A stretch of DNA of 23,851 nucleotides from JBOGIF01 sp050742415 (GCA_050742415.1 JBOGIF010000005.1:1-23851); one strand, 5' to 3'; positions 7,526-15,212 are shown, numbered from the stretch's first letter. A program made the numbers and translations. Notes: generated by a model not told the origin, from the letters alone.

Positions 7526-8397
7526 CTCCCCCACGGTCGCTGGTCTCGGGCCTCGTCGTCGGCGACAAGCCGGCGGGAATCACCTCCCACGACGTCGTCG
7601 CCCGCTGCCGCAAGATCTTCGGCCAGCGCCGGGTCGGTCACGGCGGCACCCTCGACCCCGACGCCACCGGCGTCCTGTTGGTGGGCCTCGGTCCTGCCAC
7701 CCGCCTCCTGCGCTTCCTGACGGCGCTGAAGAAGTCCTACGAGGGCGAGGTCGTCCTCGGCGTGGAGACCACCACGTTGGACTCGAGCGGAGAGGTGGTC
7801 GCCACCCACGACATGGCCGGCGTGGGGGTCGGCGAGGCACGGGCGGCGGCCGCGCTGCTGGTGGGCGACATCGAGCAGGTGCCGCCGATGGTGTCGGCCG
7901 TGAGGGTCGGGGGGCGCCGCCTCCACGAGATGGCCCGGGCCGGCCTCGAGGTGGAACGGGCCGCCCGCCCGGTGACGGTGCACCGCTTCGACGTGGAGCC
8001 CGGGCCCGAGGTTGGAATTCTGAGCATCTCGGTGGACTGCTCCTCGGGCACCTACGTACGGTCGCTGGCCGCCGACCTCGGCACTGCTCTCGGCGGAGGC
8101 GCCCACCTCCGCCGGCTGCGCCGTACGGCCGTGGGCTCGTTCACGACGGCGCTCGCGTGCCCTCTCGACGACGTCGGGCCGGAGGTGGTCCTATCGCCCG
8201 CCGAGGCCATGCGCGACTACCCGAAGGTGACGGTGGACCCGGAGACGGCGACCTCCGTAGCGCACGGCTCCGTGCTCCCCGCCGGCTGGGGCGGTCCCGG
8301 GCCGTGGGCGGTACTCGACGAGGCGGGAGGCCTTCTCGCCATGTACGAGGACCGCCCGGCCGGCGGCGTCAAGCCGGCGGTGGTCCTGAGCTTCTGA
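7522..8397 (+). CDS. truB: tRNA pseudouridine(55) synthase TruB, apparent CTG start
   Basis: TruB isomerises uridine 55 in the T-loop of tRNAs. All family motifs are present: GLVVGDKPAGITSHDVVARC, then GHGGTLDPDATGVLLVGLG with catalytic Asp45 counted from the CTG at 7522. QVPPMVSAVRVGGRRLHEMA and CSSGTYVRSLAADLG follow, and a short C-terminal PUA-like region closes the protein. No ATG, GTG or TTG lies in frame between the middle of the preceding gene and base 7678. A start at 7678 or later would delete the catalytic loop. The plausible starts are CTG at 7522, which overlaps the preceding stop as CTGA, and CTG at 7540, which gives (M)VSGLVVGDKPAG. Neither has a Shine-Dalgarno, so translational coupling is likely. 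The product is 285-291 residues, normal for TruB. The gene is certain and the start is not. Confidence 0.92.
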   Translation: MTPPRSLVSGLVVGDKPAGITSHDVVARCRKIFGQRRVGHGGTLDPDATGVLLVGLGPATRLLRFLTALKKSYEGEVVLGVETTTLDSSGEVVATHDMAGVGVGEARAAAALLVGDIEQVPPMVSAVRVGGRRLHEMARAGLEVERAARPVTVHRFDVEPGPEVGILSISVDCSSGTYVRSLAADLGTALGGGAHLRRLRRTAVGSFTTALACPLDDVGPEVVLSPAEAMRDYPKVTVDPETATSVAHGSVLPAGWGGPGPWAVLDEAGGLLAMYEDRPAGGVKPAVVLSF

Positions 8398-8407
8398 GGC
8401 TTGTGGT

Positions 8408-8413
8408 TAGCCT
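8408..8413 (+). promoter_or_regulatory. Candidate -10 hexamer for a leaderless ribF transcript
   Basis: TAGCCT (pattern TANNNT) lies 9 bases before the ribF ATG, in a 25-base spacer with no Shine-Dalgarno. This spacing puts the transcription start at or within a few bases of the start codon. It may be an internal promoter, since ribF can also be read from the upstream operon. Confidence 0.35.
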
Positions 8414-8422
8414 CCGCTCGGC

Positions 8423-9367
8423 ATGGAGGTGATCACCGACCTGGGCCGGCTGCCGGCACTCGCGAACGGATCCGTCGTGACCATCGGCGCCTACGACGGG
8501 GTCCACCGCGGCCACCGGGCGGTGCTGGACGAGGTCAGGAGGCGGGCGACGGCCGGCGGCCACACCAGCGTGTTGGTCACCTTCGACCGGCACCCGGCGA
8601 CGGTGGTGAGGCCGGAATCGGCCCCGCGCCTGCTGACCGACCTGGCGCAGAAGCTGGAGCTGTTGGACGCGACCGGCGACGTGGACCTGGCTGTGGTCGT
8701 CCGCTTCGACGAGGAGCGGTCCCGGGAGGAGCCCGAGGACTTCGTGTCGGAGGTGCTCGGCGGCGCGCTGGCGGCGCGTGTGGTGGTCGTGGGGGAGGAC
8801 TTCCACTTCGGCCACCGCCGGCGCGGCAACGTGGTCCTGCTCGCGGACATGGGCCAGCGCCTGGGCTACGAGGTGGTCGGTGTGGACCTCATGGCCATTC
8901 CCGGTCTGTCGGGGCCGGTGTCGTCGACCGCCATACGGGGGCTTCTCGCCGCTGGCGACGTAGCCGGAGCGGCAGAGCTTCTCGGGCGGCCGCACGAGGT
9001 CCGCGGCACGGTCATGCGTGGCGATCGCCGGGGGCGAGAGCTCGGCTTCCCGACAGCCAACCTGGCCGTCCCGGCGGAGATAGCCCTGCCCGCCGAAGGC
9101 ATCTATGCGGGGTGGTACGTGCGGCCCGACGGCTCGGCCCACCTGAGCGCCCTGTCGCTCGGATGGCGGCCCACCTTCCACCCCGGGGGCAGCCCGGTCG
9201 TGCTGGAGGCGCACCTTCTCGACTTCGAAGGCGACCTCTACGGGGAGGCGGGCCGCATCCGTTTCTCCGAGCGCCTGCGCGACGAGGAGCACTTTGGGTC
9301 AGCCGAAGCCCTGGTGGCCCAGCTCGACGCCGACGTGGCCGCCACCCGGACGCTCCTCGGCGACTGA
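8423..9367 (+). CDS. ribF: Bifunctional riboflavin kinase / FAD synthetase
   Basis: RibF phosphorylates riboflavin to FMN and adenylates FMN to FAD. The 314-residue protein has the N-terminal FAD synthetase domain of the nucleotidyltransferase superfamily. Its signature is GAYDGVHRGHR (from G22), followed by VTFDRHP, the conserved GEDFHFGHRRRGN and SSTAIRGLLAAGDV. The C-terminal kinase domain has VRGTVMRGDRRGRELGFPTANL (G204-N213 region), with the PTAN metal and nucleotide site. It ends with EAHLLDFEGDLYG. Length and order are standard. It is the last gene of the rimP operon. The usual rpsO and pnp neighbours are absent; instead a peptidase gene converges on it with only 13 bases between the two stop codons. 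No terminator is visible in that gap. Confidence 0.96.
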   Translation: MEVITDLGRLPALANGSVVTIGAYDGVHRGHRAVLDEVRRRATAGGHTSVLVTFDRHPATVVRPESAPRLLTDLAQKLELLDATGDVDLAVVVRFDEERSREEPEDFVSEVLGGALAARVVVVGEDFHFGHRRRGNVVLLADMGQRLGYEVVGVDLMAIPGLSGPVSSTAIRGLLAAGDVAGAAELLGRPHEVRGTVMRGDRRGRELGFPTANLAVPAEIALPAEGIYAGWYVRPDGSAHLSALSLGWRPTFHPGGSPVVLEAHLLDFEGDLYGEAGRIRFSERLRDEEHFGSAEALVAQLDADVAATRTLLGD

Positions 9368-9380
9368 CCGCCGGCTTGGT

Positions 9381-11285
9381 TCATCGGTTCTCGATAGGGA
9401 CCGGCTCGATGTCGTCGGCCGGCTCGAAGCCGAGCACCTGGCCGTAGAACCACAGCTCCGCCTCGGCCGCCCGCTTGATGGTCTCGGCCCGGCGGAAGCC
9501 GTGGCCCTCGCCCTCGAAGCTCGAGTAGGCGAACGGCAGCCCCCGACTCCGGAGAGCGCCGGCCAGGACGTCGGCCTGCGAGGGCGGCACCACCTTGTCC
9601 TCGGTGCCCTGGAACAGGATCAGCGGGACCGACAGGCGGTCGGCGGAGTGGATCGGCGAGCGCTGCCGGTAGAGGTCACGAGCCTCGGGCCAGGGACCGA
9701 CCAGGCGGTCGAGATAGCGAGCTTCGAACTTGTGGGTGTCGGTGGCGAGCGCCTCCAGGTCGGTCACGCCGTAGTGGATGGCCCCCGCCGCGAAGTCGTC
9801 GGAGGCAACCAGCGCGCCGAGGGTGGTGAGTCCACCAGCGCTGCTTCCGCGGATCGCCATACGCCGGCCGTCGACCTCGCCCACCGACGCCAGGTGGCGG
9901 GCCGCGGCGACACAGTCGTCGACGTCCACGACTCCCCACTCGCCGTCGAGGCGCGACCGGTAGGCCCTGCCGTAGCCCGTGCTGCCTCGATAGTTCACGT
10001 CGACGACGGCCAGGCCGCGGCTGGTGAAGAGCTGTATCAGCGGGTTGAGAGCCGGCGTGGCCGCGCTGGTGGGCCCGCCGTGGCTCATCACCACCAGAGG
10101 CGGCAGCTCGCCCGCTGGCCCCTGCCAACCGGCGTTGGCGGGCGGGTAGAACAGGGCGTGGGCCTTCTCGCCCCCGGTGGTGGTGAACTCAACCGCCCGG
10201 GGCTCCGACAGCGAGCCGGCGGCCAAGCCTCCCGACCGGCTGGTGCGCAGCACCTCCGAGCGGCCCGTCCGGAGGTCGATCGCCACGACTGCCGAGGCCT
10301 GCCGAGACGACGCTGCCACCGCCGCCAGACGACCGCCGAGTGACCGCAGCGAGGCGAACGCCGTGAACCCGGTCGGGACCTCGTCCACCTGGCCGGTCAC
10401 CGGGTCCACGACAACGAGCCGGGCGAACCCGCCCCGGGACGCAGCGGCCGCCACCCGGCCGTCGTCCAAGAATACGTAGGTCGACTGGCCGAAGACCCAG
10501 TCGGGGCCGGACAGCTCGGCCTCCATGGGGGCCACCGTTCGGCCTTCGCGGACGAGGTTCCACCAGCCGGAGGAGTCGCTGATCCACCACAGAGCGCCGT
10601 CGCTGGCCCAGCGGGGCTGGGTAACGGACTCGGTCTCGCTGCCCGCAACTCTCTCGGGCGCGGAGTGGAGCCCGGATAGCCACAGCTCGGTCCCGTCCCA
10701 GGGCATGCGGGGGTGGTCCCAGCAGAGCCACGCCAGACGGTCCCCGGTCGGGCTGTAGCGGGGCGAGGAGTAGAAGTCGCGGCCACCCGCCACCGGCTCC
10801 GGCGGCCGCGACCCGTCGGTCGCCATCTCCACGATGTCGTTCAGGACTTGGCCGTCGGCCAGGTGACGCTCCCGCACGCACGCCAACCGTTGCCCGTCGG
10901 GGTGCACGGAGATGTCGGCGAAGCGGGTTGCTCCCGGCGAGGGAGGCGGGGCGGTAAGGGCCACGGGTGCGCCGCCCGGCTCCAAGCGGTGGAGCCGTTG
11001 GTCCTCGAAGTTGGCGAAGAAGAACGTCTCGCCGTGGACCGCGTACGGCGCCCCGCCGTACTCGTGGACGCGCGTCCGGGCCGACCACGGCATAGGTAGC
11101 ACGTCCACGGGCTGGGTGCCAGGCCCGGCCCGCACGACCACCTGGCGGCCCGCCTCGGCCGGGCGGCCCTCTACCCACCAGACGGCACCGCCCGACACGA
11201 CCAAGTCGGAGAGGCTGACCGTGTCGGCCACCAACGAGTCGGCGGTGATCGACGACGGCCAGGACCCGAACGGCGCTACCGGCAC
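9381..11285 (-). CDS. S9 family serine peptidase (prolyl oligopeptidase / acylaminoacyl-peptidase type)
   Basis: This is an alpha/beta-hydrolase peptidase with an N-terminal beta-propeller, expected to cleave short peptides in the cytoplasm because no signal peptide is seen. The 634-residue protein begins PFGSWPSSITADSLV, typical of actinobacterial members. About residues 20-370 form propeller blades rich in Trp-Gly-Asp patterns. The C-terminal hydrolase has PLVVMSHGGPTSA (oxyanion region), the nucleophile elbow GSSAGG with Ser482, Asp563 in GTEDKVVP and His595 in GEGHGF, so the triad is complete. The start is GTG with no Shine-Dalgarno; TAGCTT lies 7 bases upstream, suggesting a leaderless mRNA. 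A palindrome lies just upstream. The exact substrate (dipeptidyl-, acylaminoacyl- or prolyl-) cannot be told from sequence. Confidence 0.93.
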   Translation of the reverse strand: MPVAPFGSWPSSITADSLVADTVSLSDLVVSGGAVWWVEGRPAEAGRQVVVRAGPGTQPVDVLPMPWSARTRVHEYGGAPYAVHGETFFFANFEDQRLHRLEPGGAPVALTAPPPSPGATRFADISVHPDGQRLACVRERHLADGQVLNDIVEMATDGSRPPEPVAGGRDFYSSPRYSPTGDRLAWLCWDHPRMPWDGTELWLSGLHSAPERVAGSETESVTQPRWASDGALWWISDSSGWWNLVREGRTVAPMEAELSGPDWVFGQSTYVFLDDGRVAAAASRGGFARLVVVDPVTGQVDEVPTGFTAFASLRSLGGRLAAVAASSRQASAVVAIDLRTGRSEVLRTSRSGGLAAGSLSEPRAVEFTTTGGEKAHALFYPPANAGWQGPAGELPPLVVMSHGGPTSAATPALNPLIQLFTSRGLAVVDVNYRGSTGYGRAYRSRLDGEWGVVDVDDCVAAARHLASVGEVDGRRMAIRGSSAGGLTTLGALVASDDFAAGAIHYGVTDLEALATDTHKFEARYLDRLVGPWPEARDLYRQRSPIHSADRLSVPLILFQGTEDKVVPPSQADVLAGALRSRGLPFAYSSFEGEGHGFRRAETIKRAAEAELWFYGQVLGFEPADDIEPVPIENR

Positions 11286-11292
11286 GCCGCCG

Positions 11293-11298
11293 AAGCTA
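11293..11298 (-). promoter_or_regulatory. Candidate -10 hexamer for leaderless S9 peptidase mRNA
   Basis: On the minus strand TAGCTT lies 7 bases before the GTG start. The nearest purine-rich tract (GAGG) is more than 15 bases away and too far to act as a Shine-Dalgarno. Confidence 0.45.
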
Positions 11299-11316
11299 GA
11301 GGACCTCGGTTCTTCA

Positions 11317-11349
11317 CGCAGTTGACCCCCTATGACCGGGACAACTGCG
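11317..11349. repeat. 33-bp imperfect palindrome upstream of the S9 peptidase gene
   Basis: Arms CGCAGTTGACCC (11317-11328) and GGGACAACTGCG (11338-11349) pair at 11 of 12 positions around a 9-base centre. On the minus strand the inner end overlaps the expected -35 position of the peptidase promoter. It also lies 15 bases past the stop codon of the YihY-family gene. It could be an operator or a hairpin terminator; no T-tract follows on either strand. Confidence 0.6.
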
Positions 11350-11363
11350 GATGGAGGATGGGT

Positions 11364-12275
11364 CTAGGCGGAGAAGGGAACGGGCGGCCGGGTCTCGCCG
11401 GCGCGCGTGGCCTCCTCCGGCTGGGGCTCGGCGACGCGCGGGACCTCGATGTCGATGGTCGCGGTGCCGTGCTCCTCCTCCCAACGGACGACGTTGAGGA
11501 CCGAGGAGTACACGACGAGGCGGCCCAGGAACAGAAGCCAGGCCAGGATGGCGAACACGACCCCGAGCGGTCCGTACAGCGAGGAGGCCGACTGCACGGC
11601 CCGGGGCACATAGACGGAGCCGACCAGCTTCAAGATCTCCAGCCCGACTGCACCGAGCACGGCGCCGGACACCAGTGCCTTCCAGCCGACGTCGGAGTTG
11701 CCCAGGACCTTGAAGGTCCACAACCACAGGGCGAAGTTGATCCCCAGGCCCAAGAGGATGGCCACCGGCGCGAGGAACGGCACGAAGTTAAGGGCTGCGC
11801 CGATGGCTAGGGACCCGACGAACAGGACGGTGGCGCCCGCCAGCCAACCCATGCCGCGGAGCTTGTCCTTCAGGCCCCGCCCGGTCACCTGCCACGAGGT
11901 GTTGACCGCGTACTGAAGCGCCGCCACCAAGCCCAGGCCCGACCACAGCAGACCGACAAAGCCGACGACCGAAGCGGCGCGGCGGCTCTCCTGGGCCCGG
12001 GCGATCATGTTGCGGATGACCTGCCCGCCCGAGCCGGTGAGGCCAAGCTGGGCGACGACCTCGTCGGCGAGCCGCGTAGCACTGTCCGAGAAGAAGCCAA
12101 CCACCGCGATGGCGACCAGCAGGAGCGGGAAGAGCGACAGGAACCCCGCTAGGGTCACTGCCGTCGCCAGGTAGTTTCCGTTGAGCTCGCTGTAGCGCTC
12201 CTGGACCGCGAGCGCTGTTCCCAGCCACGGCCATCTCTCGCCCAGCTCCGACAGTTTGGCGCGCAGCTTTTTCAT
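11364..12275 (-). CDS. YihY/BrkB family (UPF0761) integral membrane protein
   Basis: This is a multi-pass inner-membrane protein. The family was once called RNase BN, but that activity belongs to another protein and its true role is unknown. I place the start at ATG 12275 because AGGGGGA lies about 6 bases upstream; a longer frame running back to 12449 overlaps the start of uppS and adds unrelated residues. The 303-residue product starts with a basic, cytoplasmic segment (MKKLRAKLSELGERW). It has about six hydrophobic stretches: two in the first half (LAGFLSLFPLLLVAIAVVGF and SVVGFVGLLWSGLGLVAAL), then paired helices to the C-terminal FAILAWLLFLGRLVVYSSVL. The family motif SLYGPLG is present. 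The C terminus is acidic and Pro/Glu-rich. It is divergent from uppS. Confidence 0.88.
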   Translation of the reverse strand: MKKLRAKLSELGERWPWLGTALAVQERYSELNGNYLATAVTLAGFLSLFPLLLVAIAVVGFFSDSATRLADEVVAQLGLTGSGGQVIRNMIARAQESRRAASVVGFVGLLWSGLGLVAALQYAVNTSWQVTGRGLKDKLRGMGWLAGATVLFVGSLAIGAALNFVPFLAPVAILLGLGINFALWLWTFKVLGNSDVGWKALVSGAVLGAVGLEILKLVGSVYVPRAVQSASSLYGPLGVVFAILAWLLFLGRLVVYSSVLNVVRWEEEHGTATIDIEVPRVAEPQPEEATRAGETRPPVPFSA

Positions 12276-12314
12276 CCCGTCCCCCTGTACCCCGACGGCG
12301 GCGCCGATCACCCC

Positions 12315-12321
12315 TACGCTA
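12315..12321. promoter_or_regulatory. Overlapping divergent -10 candidates between the YihY-family gene and uppS
   Basis: In the 69-base gap between the two divergent genes, TACGCT (12315-12320, + strand) and TAGCGT (12321-12316, - strand) overlap. The plus hexamer would give uppS a short leader holding its Shine-Dalgarno GGTGGAGG (12327-12334). No -35 elements are evident. Confidence 0.3.
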
Positions 12322-12344
12322 CGAACGGTGGAGGCTCGCCGCGC

Positions 12345-13055
12345 TTGGACCTGATCGACAGCCGACGGGTGCCAAACCACGTGGCCGTGGTGATGGACGG
12401 CAACGGGCGGTGGGCCCAGCAACGCGGCCTCCCGCGCACGGCCGGCCACGCCGCGGGCGAGGATGCGCTGTTCGACACGGTGGAGGGAGCGCTCGAGCTC
12501 GGAATCGGCTGGCTCACCGTCTACGCCTTCTCGACCGAGAACTGGAAGCGGCCCGTCGACGAGGTGCGGTACCTAATGCGCTTCAACGAGGGCATGCTGC
12601 TGCGCCGCCGTGACGAGCTCCACGAGCGCGGGGTCAGGGTGCGGTTCGCCGGCCGGCGCGACTGGCGGGTGCCCAAGCGCCTCATCCGGCGGATGGACGA
12701 GGCCCTCGACCTGACGCGCCGCAACCGTACGATGACCCTCACCATCGCCTTCAACTACGGCGGCAGGGCTGAGATAGTCGACGCGGTCCGCGCCCTGGTG
12801 GAGTCGGGCGTCCCCGCCTCCAAGATCGACGAGCGGGCCCTGCGTAGCCATATGTACGACCCGGAGATGCCCGACCCCGACCTCGTGGTGCGCACGTCCG
12901 GCGAGTACCGGATCTCCAACTTCCTGCTGTGGGAGCTGGCCTACAGCGAGCTGGTGTTCACCGACGTGCTCTGGCCCGACTTCCGGCGACAGGACCTGTT
13001 CGACGCGGTGCGCGAGTTCCAACAGCGCGAGCGCCGCTTCGGAGGGATCGAGTAG
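12345..13055 (+). CDS. uppS: Isoprenyl transferase / undecaprenyl diphosphate synthase
   Basis: This cis-prenyltransferase extends farnesyl (or shorter) diphosphate with isopentenyl units to form the polyprenyl carrier for peptidoglycan. The start is TTG at 12345, 10 bases after GGTGGAGG. The 236-residue protein contains HVAVVMDGNGRWAQQRG (catalytic Asp18) and AGHAAGEDAL. The conserved FSTENWKRP follows, then AFNYGGRAEI, and the C-terminal diphosphate/dimer motif RTSGEYRISNFLLWELAYSE with FTDVLWPDF. Length is normal for a soluble UPPS. Actinobacteria often carry two homologues making different chain lengths, so the product length is not certain. recO follows after 3 bases; uppS-recO pairing is common in the phylum. 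It shares the isoprenoid pathway with ispG at the start of the window. Confidence 0.95.
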   Translation: MDLIDSRRVPNHVAVVMDGNGRWAQQRGLPRTAGHAAGEDALFDTVEGALELGIGWLTVYAFSTENWKRPVDEVRYLMRFNEGMLLRRRDELHERGVRVRFAGRRDWRVPKRLIRRMDEALDLTRRNRTMTLTIAFNYGGRAEIVDAVRALVESGVPASKIDERALRSHMYDPEMPDPDLVVRTSGEYRISNFLLWELAYSELVFTDVLWPDFRRQDLFDAVREFQQRERRFGGIE

Positions 13056-13058
13056 CCG

Positions 13059-13772
13059 GTGGGCCTCTACCGCGACCAGGGTGTGGTCCTGCGCACCATG
13101 CGCCTCGGCGAGTCGGACCGGATCGTCACGCTCGTCACCGCCGGGAGGGGCAAGGTCCGCGCCGTCGCCAAAGGGGTGCGCAAGACCAAGAGCCGCTTCG
13201 GCGCCCGCCTGGAGCCGATGGGCCACGTGTCGATGCTTCTCTACGAGGGCCGGGAGCTCGACATCGTCACCCAGGCCGAGTCGCTCGACCATTTCCGGGT
13301 GATCCGCGAGGACCTGGACCGCCTACGCAAGGCCAACACGGTGCTCGAGGCCGTCGACCAGGTGGCCCAGGAAGGCCATGCCAACGTCAGGCTGTACCAG
13401 ATGACGGTAGGGGCGCTGCGGGCGCTGGCGGCCCACGATGCTGCCATGCTCGTGCCGGCCTTCTTCCTCAAGCTCCTTTCGCTGGAGGGCTTCCACCCGG
13501 TGCTCGACACCTGTGCTGCCTGCGACGAGCCCAAAGGACTCGTCGCCTTCGACCTGGGTGTCGGGGGAGCGATGTGCGGCTCCTGTGCCGGAGGGCGAGC
13601 GCTGCCCGTGTCGGCCGAGGCCCTTGCTCTCGTGCGCCGCGTGCTCGACGGCAATCTGGTAGTCGCCATGAGCGAGCCCCCCGGACCGGTGGCGACCGAG
13701 GTCACCAGGCTGGCGATCGCGGCCATGGAGTATCACCTGGAGCGCCGCTTGCGTTCCGTCGACATCATGTAG
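13059..13772 (+). CDS. recO: DNA repair protein RecO
   Basis: RecO works with RecR and RecF to load RecA on gapped DNA and anneals single strands. The 237-residue product starts with the OB-fold pattern GLYRDQGVVLRTMRLGESDR followed by VTAGRGKVRAVAKGVRK. A helical middle region follows. The C-terminal four-cysteine zinc site is C152/C155 (CAAC) and C173/C176 (CGSC). The GTG start lies 3 bases after the uppS stop. The only purine tract, GGAGGG inside the end of uppS, is about 13 bases upstream, so coupling to uppS is likely. The last residues form a helix typical of the family (AIAAMEYHLERRLRS). Confidence 0.94.
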   Translation: MGLYRDQGVVLRTMRLGESDRIVTLVTAGRGKVRAVAKGVRKTKSRFGARLEPMGHVSMLLYEGRELDIVTQAESLDHFRVIREDLDRLRKANTVLEAVDQVAQEGHANVRLYQMTVGALRALAAHDAAMLVPAFFLKLLSLEGFHPVLDTCAACDEPKGLVAFDLGVGGAMCGSCAGGRALPVSAEALALVRRVLDGNLVVAMSEPPGPVATEVTRLAIAAMEYHLERRLRSVDIM

Positions 13773-13788
13773 GAACGGCCGGCACCAC

Positions 13789-13794
13789 TACCAT
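13789..13794 (+). promoter_or_regulatory. Candidate -10 hexamer for leaderless glyS mRNA
   Basis: TACCAT lies 6 bases before the glyS GTG in the 28-base recO-glyS gap. No Shine-Dalgarno is present. The spacing predicts transcription starting at the GTG itself. Confidence 0.45.
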
Positions 13795-13800
13795 CCACCG

Positions 13801-15099
13801 GTGCCCGATCTCACCGAGCAAGTCGTCAACCTCTGCAAGCGGCGGGGGTTCGTCTTCCCTTCCAGCGAGATCTACGGCGGCTTCCGCTCGACCTGGGACT
13901 ACGGCCCCCTCGGCGTGCTCCTGAAGCGCAACGTGATGGACGCATGGTGGCGGGCGTTGGTGCAGGAGCGCGACGACATCGTCGGGCTCGACGCCGCAAT
14001 CCTCATGGCCCCTCGGGTCTGGGAGGCGTCGGGCCACCTGGCTACCTTCACGGACCCGCTTGTGGACTGCCGCAAGTGCAAGGAGCGGTGGCGGGCCGAC
14101 CAGATCGAGGCCAAGTGTCCCAACTGCGGGTCGACCGATCTCACAGGGGCCCGGCCGTTCAACCTCATGTTCAAGACCCACGTGGGCCCGGTGGAGAACG
14201 AGGGGTCAGTGGCCTACCTCCGCCCCGAGACGGCGCAGGGCATCTTCGTGAACTTCGCCAATGTCTTGCAGTCCAGCCGCCGCAGGCCGCCGTTCGGCAT
14301 AGCCCAGCAGGGCAAGTCGTTCCGCAACGAGATCACGCCCGGCAACTTCATCTTCCGCACTCGCGAGTTCGAGCAGATGGAGATGGAGTACTTCGTCCCG
14401 CCCGCCGAAGGTTTGCATTGGTTCGAGTACTGGTGCGCCGAGCGCCTCCGCTGGTACGTCGACCTCGGCATCCCCGCCGACAAGCTGCGCCTGCGCCACC
14501 ACGACCCCGAGGAGCTGTCGCACTACTCGGCGGGCACGGCCGACGTGGAGTTCGCCTATCCCTGGGGCTGGGGCGAGCTGGAGGGAGTCGCCAACCGCAC
14601 GGACTACGACCTGCGCCAGCACGCCGAGTTCTCGGGCGAGCGCCTCGAGTACTTCGACCAGGCCAGCGGGGAGCGGTACGTGCCCCACGTGATCGAGCCG
14701 GCTGCCGGCGTGGGCCGCTCGATGATGGCGTTCCTGCTAGCCGCCTACGACACCGACGACGCCGGCGGTGAGGAACGGACGGTCCTGCGCCTGCACCCCC
14801 GGCTGGCGCCCATCAAGGTGGCAGTGCTCCCGCTCTCGAAGAAGGAGACGCTGACTCCCACGGCCCGCCGCGTCCTCGGCCTGCTCCGTCCTCACCTGAT
14901 GTGCGACTACGACGAGACCCAGTCCATCGGCCGCCGCTACCGGCGCCAGGACGAAGCTGGCACGCCTCTGTGCGTCACCATCGACTTCGACACCCTCGAC
15001 GACGAGGCCGTGACCGTGCGCGATCGCGACACGCTCGTGCAGGAGCGCATCCCGATCAGCGGCCTCCTGGTCGAGCTGCAAGCCCGCCTCACCGCGTAG
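13801..15099 (+). CDS. glyS: Glycyl-tRNA synthetase (class II, homodimeric type)
   Basis: It charges tRNA-Gly with glycine. The 432-residue protein is the single-chain dimeric form, with no separate beta subunit. Its motifs are FPSSEIYGGFRSTWDYGPLG at the N terminus (motif 1 region) and a zinc-binding insertion with C90, C93, C106 and C109. RPETAQGIFVNF and motif 2 FRNEI (F174) follow. Motif 3 is GVGRSMMAFL (from G303), where GVDR is more common. The anticodon-binding domain (about 330-432) starts HPRLAPIKVAVLPL. It lacks the long C-terminal extensions of eukaryotic forms. GTG at 13801 is the first start that preserves the family N terminus. Expression may be from a leaderless promoter. A large hairpin follows the stop. 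Confidence 0.96.
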   Translation: MPDLTEQVVNLCKRRGFVFPSSEIYGGFRSTWDYGPLGVLLKRNVMDAWWRALVQERDDIVGLDAAILMAPRVWEASGHLATFTDPLVDCRKCKERWRADQIEAKCPNCGSTDLTGARPFNLMFKTHVGPVENEGSVAYLRPETAQGIFVNFANVLQSSRRRPPFGIAQQGKSFRNEITPGNFIFRTREFEQMEMEYFVPPAEGLHWFEYWCAERLRWYVDLGIPADKLRLRHHDPEELSHYSAGTADVEFAYPWGWGELEGVANRTDYDLRQHAEFSGERLEYFDQASGERYVPHVIEPAAGVGRSMMAFLLAAYDTDDAGGEERTVLRLHPRLAPIKVAVLPLSKKETLTPTARRVLGLLRPHLMCDYDETQSIGRRYRRQDEAGTPLCVTIDFDTLDDEAVTVRDRDTLVQERIPISGLLVELQARLTA

Positions 15100-15110
15100 C
15101 GCGCAGGCCT

Positions 15111-15159
15111 CTTTCGGGGACGCTGATGGTCGCTCTACGACCCTGAGCGTCCCCGGAAG
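15111..15159 (+). terminator. Two-tier stem-loop after glyS (terminator-like, no T-tract)
   Basis: CTTTCGGGGACGCT (15111-15124) pairs with AGCGTCCCCGGAAG (15146-15159) over 14 positions including one G-U. A 3x3 internal loop and a second 5-bp stem (GGTCG/CGACC, 15128-15132 and 15138-15142) cap it with loop CTCTA. It begins 11 bases after the glyS stop. Because no T-run follows, it may be a structural or factor-dependent terminator, an RNA 3'-end stabiliser or a binding site. Confidence 0.6.
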
Positions 15160-15198
15160 CGCTTGGGGTGGCAGGGCCGGGGGCTGCGGCGGTCGAAC

Positions 15199-15204
15199 TA
15201 GGCT
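15199..15204 (+). promoter_or_regulatory. Candidate -10 hexamer for leaderless ppdK mRNA
   Basis: TAGGCT lies 8 bases before the ppdK GTG and no Shine-Dalgarno is present. This would be the promoter of the whole ppdK-tldD-tldE-dnaG-rpoD unit. Confidence 0.45.
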
Positions 15205-15212
15205 CGCCCGCC

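Noticed and set aside
12276..12449. N-terminal extension of the YihY-family protein across the uppS start
   Set aside because: The added residues are antisense to uppS and unlike the family; ATG 12275 has a good Shine-Dalgarno.
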